DNA of 48,660 nucleotides from Bacillota bacterium (lineage in GTDB: Bacteria; Bacillota; Clostridia; Clostridiales; Clostridiaceae), in assembly GCA_023451395.1 (NCBI GenBank), contig JAEXZL010000142.1, forward strand, positions 1 to 48,660, in the 5' to 3' direction. Each line of letters begins with the position of its first letter. Position 1 is the first letter of the stretch. A program made the position numbers and the translations under genes. Below are positions 44,171-48,660 of this stretch, piece after piece. The notes under the pieces were generated by a model that saw only the letters and a program-made list of their open reading frames with translations, had not been told where the DNA came from and ran no database searches.

Positions 44171-44533
44171 TTAACCGTTAATTATGGTATTTAAAATAAC
44201 TGGGATAACTATTTCTCCATGCTGAGGAGTAAAACCAAAAGCTTTTTTCCCTAGCTTAACCTCTTTAATGATTTCCTCATCCTTTTTTATATTTCCAGGC
44301 ATAGATACAGTGGCACATTTATCCATTCCTAATAAGGCAATAGCCATTGCTAAAGCACCACCACCTCCTGTATTACAGGCACCAAGATAATAATCAGCCT
44401 GTCCTGTTTTAACAGCCATTGCAGCCTCAATATCTCCCATGACAGTAACTTTACCCTTATCCTTTACAACTTCTCTTGCAATAGAGGCAACCTTTTCCTT
44501 ATCAATTTGACCGCCTACAACTATTTTTAACAT
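44171..44533 (-). CDS. yhfU: YhfU: DUF2620 protein
   Basis: A 120-residue cytosolic protein of the DUF2620 family, with the conserved GQADYYLGACNTGGGGALAM and the C-terminal TPQHGEIVIPVI. The Gly-rich loop looks like an anion or phosphate site, but no reaction is known. It is encoded between the PRD protein and the membrane protein YhfT, and might be a soluble subunit of that transporter, an inference from order only. Confidence 0.85.
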   Translation of the reverse strand: MLKIVVGGQIDKEKVASIAREVVKDKGKVTVMGDIEAAMAVKTGQADYYLGACNTGGGGALAMAIALLGMDKCATVSMPGNIKKDEEIIKEVKLGKKAFGFTPQHGEIVIPVILNTIING

Positions 44534-44551
44534 TTTTATCCCTCCAATAAT

Positions 44552-44905
44552 TTATTTTAAAAGTAAGGTGCAGATATGCATGATCATGTATTCCTTTTCA
44601 TTTTCAGGAAGCTTAAGTTCAAGCTTCTTATCAATATCCTCAAGTATTTCCTCAGCTTTTGAATAAAAAGCCTCGCCCCTTAGCTGTTCCTGTAAATCCT
44701 CCTCCAAGGGATTAACAGTATTATTATCCTTTATTCTTTTTAACGCTATGGACATATGAGTTATAAGCATAGCTCCATTTTCCTCAGTTAGTGTTATGCC
44801 CCACCTATCCTTTAAAAGCTTTATTATAGCAAGTAAGTTTTCGTAAGTTTCTTCATCAATCTGATTAGAATCCTTAAGGAGCTGTATTCTAAATGTTAAG
44901 TCCAT
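44552..44905 (-). CDS. yhfY: YhfY: stand-alone PRD domain protein
   Basis: A 117-residue, mostly helical protein made of one PTS-regulation (PRD) domain. Histidines at the positions expected for phosphorylation are His50 (LITHMSIAL) and His110 (MIMHICTLL). PRDs are usually phosphorylated by HPr or EIIB and control a regulator they are fused to; here the domain is free, so it may act on YhfZ or YhfU. GGAGG precedes the ATG, and an 18-bp palindrome lies just upstream. Confidence 0.82.
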   Translation of the reverse strand: MDLTFRIQLLKDSNQIDEETYENLLAIIKLLKDRWGITLTEENGAMLITHMSIALKRIKDNNTVNPLEEDLQEQLRGEAFYSKAEEILEDIDKKLELKLPENEKEYMIMHICTLLLK

Positions 44906-44921
44906 TTTAACCTCCTAGCAA

Positions 44922-44939
44922 TATACAAAATATTGTATA
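44922..44939. promoter_or_regulatory. Palindromic operator between yhfZ and yhfY
   Basis: TATACAAAATATTGTATA: perfect 7-base arms TATACAA/TTGTATA with a 4-base centre, extended by one more A/T pair on each side. It is 17 bases before the yhfY ATG and matches the dyad upstream of yhfZ. Confidence 0.7.
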
Positions 44940-44959
44940 TTCATTTTAAATTTTTTTCT

Positions 44960-45886
44960 TTAGTAGTTTGGTATTATTTCGTCCCCTATTACCTTCTTTT
45001 GAAGGAAAAGGACCTTGTCTTTATTTAAAAATTTCTTAAGAAGGGTGTTAAGTGATGCATTTTCACTTCTTGATACAACCACAGCATTAGTGTCCTTGCC
45101 TAAAAAATAGGAATTATCAATAGAGCTGTAATGTACCTCTGCTTTTTTCTCAATAATATCATCCTTATTCCATATGGCAGCATCGATATCTCCCTTAAGT
45201 ATGGCCTTAGATACTTGAGAATAAATAACTGGAATAAGCTCTACCTTTTTGTCCCTACAATGATAATGAGTTAAAAGAACCTGATCCAAGGAGGAATTAT
45301 CTATTGCTATTCTCATCCCATCTTCTATATGGGACTTTTCCTTTTCCCTAAAGATTATCACATGCTCATTTACATAGGTGAAATCACCGAATTCCTGAAC
45401 TATTTGAAGTTCTGCACCCTCTTCTATATAATATTCTGCAGCTAGTTTCGAGATAACTGCAAAATCATATCTGCCATCTAAAAGTGCATCAATTCTTTTT
45501 GTAGCTCCTCTCATGAATGCTAGTCCTGCCGAAAGCCCCGCAATATTTAAGGTATTATAAATACCTGTTGCTAAGCCTTCGTAAGCTTTAGAATAAGGAA
45601 GGGGCATTACTCCTAAAAGTGTCTTTATATCTGCAATCTCCATTAATTTTGAATAGTCTATAGAGATGATAAAGGTTCCTAAGTGACCTCTAGGCTCAAG
45701 CTTAACAGCATTATAATCCTGAAGAAACTTTATAGCATTTTGCACTGTTCCTCTAGCACTTGTATATTTTTCTGCCAACTGAGCAATAGTAGGTATTCTG
45801 CTTCCCACCTCCATAGCTAGAAATCCTCTAGCAAGGGTAACAGCCATTATTCCATTTTTTTGCATCAACTTACTTTTTACATTCAT
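44960..45886 (-). CDS. yhfZ: YhfZ: GntR-like regulator with YhfZ C-terminal domain
   Basis: 308 residues. The N-terminal 75 form a winged helix of GntR type (TIAQLAEKYTSARGTVQNAIKF). Residues 80-308 resemble the YhfZ_C region, a periplasmic-binding-protein-like effector domain (RYDFAVISKLAAEYYI, KGDIDAAIWN). It is first in the operon; a promoter and palindrome precede it, and the same palindrome follows it. This is consistent with an autoregulated, ligand-sensing repressor. The ligand is presumably the pathway compound. Confidence 0.87.
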   Translation of the reverse strand: MNVKSKLMQKNGIMAVTLARGFLAMEVGSRIPTIAQLAEKYTSARGTVQNAIKFLQDYNAVKLEPRGHLGTFIISIDYSKLMEIADIKTLLGVMPLPYSKAYEGLATGIYNTLNIAGLSAGLAFMRGATKRIDALLDGRYDFAVISKLAAEYYIEEGAELQIVQEFGDFTYVNEHVIIFREKEKSHIEDGMRIAIDNSSLDQVLLTHYHCRDKKVELIPVIYSQVSKAILKGDIDAAIWNKDDIIEKKAEVHYSSIDNSYFLGKDTNAVVVSRSENASLNTLLKKFLNKDKVLFLQKKVIGDEIIPNY

Positions 45887-45900
45887 AACAACACCACTAA

Positions 45901-45927
45901 TGTACGAAATTTTGTATATTCATTATA
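45901..45927 (-). promoter_or_regulatory. yhf operon promoter with overlapping operator
   Basis: On the minus strand a TATAAT (45922-45927), with a weak TTCTTG 17 bases before it, is followed three bases later by TATACAAAATTTCGTACA (45901-45918). The right arm of this dyad is identical to, and the left arm differs at two of seven positions from, the palindrome upstream of yhfY. A bound protein would cover the transcription start, about 15 bases before the yhfZ ATG. Confidence 0.65.
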
Positions 45928-45997
45928 TCGCTATAGTAACACAGCAAGAAAACATTTTCAAGTACTTCTTGAATTTGTTAATTAAAAGATCACTAAA

Positions 45998-46033
45998 TTA
46001 AAAGGAAAGGTAACCTTTAAAGGCTTCCTTTCC
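45998..46033 (-). terminator. Terminator of the natAB operon
   Basis: On the minus strand GGAAAGGAAGCC pairs imperfectly with GGTTACCTTTCC around TTTAAA and is followed by TTTTAATTT. It lies about 20 bases past the natB stop. Confidence 0.75.
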
Positions 46034-46051
46034 ATCCTAAATTATACTGTT

Positions 46052-47233
46052 TTAAGTTCTAAAAATTACCTCTTCCCTAGTAAACATGTATCTTGCAAAT
46101 AAAACTGAAGCTATAATATAAACTGCTATCCAACCAAAGGTTATAGCTATATGCATAGGATTGTATACGCCTACCAGCATCTCTTTAATCAATGCCACTG
46201 CATTCATTATAGGCACATGGAAGGTAGCAGTAGCAATATTTTTAGCATCCATCATATATGCACCATAGGCTGGAATTATGGCTATCACCGATAGAGGGCT
46301 TAAATAGGTCTGAGCTTCCTTAAAGGATCTTGCATATATGCTCACCGCTAACTCCAAAGCTCCAAAAACCATGGTTATTAATATAGAAACTAAGGCAATA
46401 GCTGCTATAGCCTTTGGTTCAATGGAAAAACCTGAAGTGCTTCCAAAGAGAGTAGGGTTTTTAGTAATGGATATCATTACTCCAGCCATAGAGGCTAATG
46501 TGCTTATTATTCCCATTAGAGTTATAGCTAAGAATTTACCCCATAGTATAGATAATCTTCCTGCCTGAGTGGATAATAATGGCTCTAAGGTTCCTCTTTC
46601 CTTCTCTCCAGCTCCTAAATCTGTAGCTGAAGCTGTTGGTCCTACTGCACTATAAAGTACCAGGAATAAAGGTAGGATCATAGAAAGCATCATGATACCT
46701 TGTCCCTCTTCATCCTTAACAGCAGTTATTTCCTCTGTTTCTATAGGAGTTAATATTTTCGTATCTACACCCTTGCTGGAAAGTCTATTCTCCACAATAA
46801 CCTTAGAATACTCATCAATAAAGGAATTAATTATACTGTAGGCTGTTAAGGAACCTTGAGTTGTATTGTCATAATATATTTTAAGCTTTGCTTCACTTTC
46901 CTTTTCTATGGCTTCATCAAAGCCCTGAGGAATTTGTATATAAAGAGCTACCTTTCCCTCCTGTACTTCCTCCTCCGGAGTATCTGATTCTATGATGGTA
47001 ATATTGGGACTGCTCTTGAGACTTTGACCAAGGGCACTATTTCCTTCATCCCTAAGGATTATATTAATATTTTCATGAGCCTTATCAATATTTTTACTAA
47101 TGCTATTTCCCATAACACCAAAGAGTATCGGCATAATTAAAAGGGGAATTAATATACCTATGAGCAAGGTTTTCTTATCTCTAAATAAATCCTTTAATTC
47201 CTTTTTTAAAACTATAAAAGTGATTTTATTCAT
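46052..47233 (-). CDS. natB: NatB-type ABC-2 exporter permease
   Basis: About 393 residues: one N-terminal helix (TLLIGILIPLLIMPILFGVMG), a large external region of about 140 residues, then five to six helices with the conserved GEKERGTLEPLLSTQAGR loop of NatB-like ABC-2 permeases. In Bacillus NatAB exports sodium; the real substrate here is not proven. The start ATG overlaps the natA stop by 8 bases, so the two are translationally coupled. Confidence 0.85.
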   Translation of the reverse strand: MNKITFIVLKKELKDLFRDKKTLLIGILIPLLIMPILFGVMGNSISKNIDKAHENINIILRDEGNSALGQSLKSSPNITIIESDTPEEEVQEGKVALYIQIPQGFDEAIEKESEAKLKIYYDNTTQGSLTAYSIINSFIDEYSKVIVENRLSSKGVDTKILTPIETEEITAVKDEEGQGIMMLSMILPLFLVLYSAVGPTASATDLGAGEKERGTLEPLLSTQAGRLSILWGKFLAITLMGIISTLASMAGVMISITKNPTLFGSTSGFSIEPKAIAAIALVSILITMVFGALELAVSIYARSFKEAQTYLSPLSVIAIIPAYGAYMMDAKNIATATFHVPIMNAVALIKEMLVGVYNPMHIAITFGWIAVYIIASVLFARYMFTREEVIFRT

Positions 47234-47954
47234 TCCCCTCACCTACCAATCTCATAAACACTTGTTCTAAATCATCGTTATTATACTTTTCCTTAAGCTC
47301 CTTAGGAGTTCCCTCCTCTACTATAATACCCTTACTAATAATCACTATCCTATCACAGAGCTTTTCCACCTCTGCCATACTATGACTAGAAAATATAATT
47401 GCTTTATTCTCACTCTTACATTTTAAAATAAAATCCTGAACTATCCTCGCAGAAGTTACATCAAGCCCTATAGTAGGCTCATCGAAAAGCATCACTGAAG
47501 GGCTATGAACTATAGATCTAGCTATTGCTACCTTCTGCTTCATTCCTCTTGAGAACTTACCTACTCTTCTTTGAAGATATTCTTCCATACCCAAAAGACT
47601 TGAAAGACTCATTATACTCTCATGGGCCTTGTCCTTAGGCATTCCACTAAGTTCAGCAAAGTACATTATATTTTCGTAAGCTGTGAGCCTATCGTATAAG
47701 CCAACCTCACCACCAAATAGAATACCCACTTCCTTTCTTACTTCTTCAGGTGAAGCTAACAAATCATAATCACCTATAGAAGCAGTACCGGAGGTGGGCT
47801 TTAACATAGTGGCAAGCATTCTTAGGGTGGTAGTCTTACCTGCTCCATTTTCCCCCAAAAGACCTAAGACTTCTCCATCTTCCACTTTAAAGCTTATATT
47901 ATTTACAGCCTTGACCTTCTTAAAATCCTTGCTAAGGCCTTTTATCTCAATCAC
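47226..47954 (-). CDS. natA: NatA-type ABC exporter ATP-binding protein
   Basis: About 242 residues with Walker A GENGAGKTT, Q-loop region replaced by GILFGGEVGLYDRLTAYEN typical of NatA, signature FSRGMKQKVAIARS, Walker B VMLFDEPT and the H-loop SSHSM. Two in-frame GTG starts exist; the second (MIEIKGLSKDF) is better spaced from AAAGGA. It pairs with NatB. Confidence 0.88.
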   Translation of the reverse strand: MIEIKGLSKDFKKVKAVNNISFKVEDGEVLGLLGENGAGKTTTLRMLATMLKPTSGTASIGDYDLLASPEEVRKEVGILFGGEVGLYDRLTAYENIMYFAELSGMPKDKAHESIMSLSSLLGMEEYLQRRVGKFSRGMKQKVAIARSIVHSPSVMLFDEPTIGLDVTSARIVQDFILKCKSENKAIIFSSHSMAEVEKLCDRIVIISKGIIVEEGTPKELKEKYNNDDLEQVFMRLVGEGNE

Positions 47955-48013
47955 ACCTATCACGTCCTTTCCCTATGAATTAATTATAACATAAGAAAAG
48001 AATAGTAAACATA

Positions 48014-48044
48014 ACAAAAAAACACACATAATTGTGTGTTTTTT
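48014..48044 (-). terminator. Terminator after the tRNA genes
   Basis: AACACACA (48021-48028) pairs with TGTGTGTT (48033-48040), flanked by As and Ts, immediately after the CCA end of tRNA-Lys. On the minus strand it is followed by TTTTTTTG. Confidence 0.88.
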
Positions 48045-48120
48045 TGGTGCACCATCAGGGACTCGAACCCGGGACACCCTGATTAAGAGTCAGGTGCTCT
48101 ACCAACTGAGCTAATGGTGC
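48045..48120 (-). tRNA. tRNA-Lys (anticodon CTT)
   Basis: A 76-base cloverleaf on the minus strand. Acceptor GCACCAT pairs with ATGGTGC, the D-loop is AGCTCAGTTGGTAGAGC, the anticodon loop CTCTTAA has CTT in the middle, the T-loop is GGTTCGAGTCC, and CCA is encoded. Confidence 0.96.
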
Positions 48121-48142
48121 ATGAATATTATTATTTAAAAAG

Positions 48143-48216
48143 TGGAGCGGGTGATGGGAATCGAACCCACGTAGCTAGCTTGGAAGGCTAGAACTCTACC
48201 ATTGAGTTACACCCGC
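48143..48216 (-). tRNA. tRNA-Gly (anticodon TCC)
   Basis: A 74-base cloverleaf on the minus strand. The acceptor GCGGGTG pairs with CACCCGC, the anticodon loop CTTCCAA has TCC, the T-loop is GGGTTCGATTCCC, and CCA is encoded after discriminator T. It lies 22 bases before tRNA-Lys, in the same transcript. Confidence 0.96.
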
Positions 48217-48253
48217 ATTAAGTAATGCCTTACGCATCCTTGCGACAAAATTA

Positions 48254-48282
48254 ATTATAATTCCATAGCAGCAATAGTGCAA
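48254..48282 (-). promoter_or_regulatory. Promoter of the tRNA-Gly/tRNA-Lys operon
   Basis: On the minus strand TTGCAC (48277-48282), 17 bases, TATAAT (48254-48259), about 38 bases before the tRNA-Gly 5' end. Confidence 0.88.
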
Positions 48283-48374
48283 GTCTATATAAAAGCATTA
48301 TAGCACATTATAGCCCTATAACCCTTATTTTTTTCTTCTTTTCTCTTCTATGCTCTAGTGTTTACAATTTATTA

Positions 48375-48660
48375 TTACTCTTCCTCTATAACCAAAATAC
48401 CCTCATCTAATCCTTCACTAAGCTTAAATATTTTATTTAAAATCCTCTGTTTTTCCTTCAAGCTGTCACATATTATTGGCCTATAATTATTTATTGGCAA
48501 AGCTGAAGACATACTTGCAGGAATAATTTTTATTATGCTGCTATCTTTCCTTCCATTTAAAAAAGTAAACTCCTGTTGAAATATCATCGTATCCTTTTCT
48601 TCTCCTAATCTCTTCTTGCCTCCATAGCTGAAATTACCTAAGGAATAAACAATATAGGTA
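48375..48660 (-). CDS. CapA-family protein, C-terminal part (runs off the window)
   Basis: The open frame enters from the right edge of the window: it reads TYIVYSLGNFSYGGKKRLG before the internal Met and goes on to IEEE-stop, about 95 residues. YIVYSLGNF is the segment that follows the last metal histidine in CapA proteins; the 36778-38049 protein has VLYSLGNFLSNQRR at the same place. The internal ATG at 48587 is therefore not the start. Catalytic motifs are outside the window. Confidence 0.8.
   Translation of the reverse strand, partial: TYIVYSLGNFSYGGKKRLGEEKDTMIFQQEFTFLNGRKDSSIIKIIPASMSSALPINNYRPIICDSLKEKQRILNKIFKLSEGLDEGILVIEEE

Noticed and set aside
48375..48587. Separate 70-residue protein starting at the internal ATG
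   Set aside because: The frame stays open to the window edge and the upstream part encodes a CapA motif.

Overview
The window looks like chromosomal DNA of an anaerobic, butyrate-forming Clostridium (Clostridium sensu stricto type). The reasons are the very AT-rich DNA, strong AGGAGG-type ribosome sites, a complete crt-bcd-etfB-etfA-hbd operon, an [FeFe] hydrogenase, NfnAB, Rex, a butanol-dehydrogenase-like enzyme and an OGG1-type 8-oxoguanine glycosylase. I cannot name the species from sequence alone.

Layout. 1-1522: the end of an IS3-family element, then a type IV pilin and prepilin peptidase. 1635-3629: groES-groEL behind a CIRCE operator. 3867-5279: two membrane proteins. 5370-21321: a redox and fermentation block with [FeFe] hydrogenase, 8-oxoG glycosylase plus a C_GCAxxG_C_C protein, bifurcating NfnAB, an iron alcohol dehydrogenase with its own sigma-54 activator and -24/-12 promoter, the crotonyl-CoA/butyryl-CoA operon, Rex, and the manganese exporter MntP behind a yybP-ykoY-type riboswitch. 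21624-27900: mannose-1-phosphate guanylyltransferase and a four-gene ABC importer with a DUF3798 lipoprotein. 28121-36729: an unusual multi-domain sensor kinase, a small metallopeptidase, an aldehyde dehydrogenase, a DUF3298 protein, a SigI-C/RsgI fusion protein, RluF-type pseudouridine synthase, a small basic ORF and ispF. 36778-38049: a CapA-family lipoprotein. 38311-45886: a complete eight-gene yhf/php operon. 46052-48660: NatAB-type ABC exporter, tRNA-Lys and tRNA-Gly, and the C-terminal part of a second CapA protein.

Themes. Hydrogenase, NfnAB, Bcd-EtfAB, Hbd/Crt and Adh together handle ferredoxin, NADH and NADPH during butyrate/butanol fermentation. Rex, which senses the NADH/NAD+ ratio, is encoded beside them, and Rex-like dyads lie over the crt and rex promoters.

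Most noteworthy. (1) The yhfZ-yhfY-yhfU-yhfT-php-yhfS-yhfX-yhfW operon, an intact pathway of unassigned function, with two matching palindromes that are probably YhfZ operators. (2) A protein joining the C-terminal domain of sigma factor SigI to a complete RsgI anti-sigma factor, without the sigma region-2 core. (3) A sensor kinase whose first kinase module and receiver have both lost their phospho-acceptor residues while the second kinase module is intact. (4) A self-contained sigma-54 circuit for alcohol dehydrogenase in which one long inverted repeat may be both terminator and enhancer.
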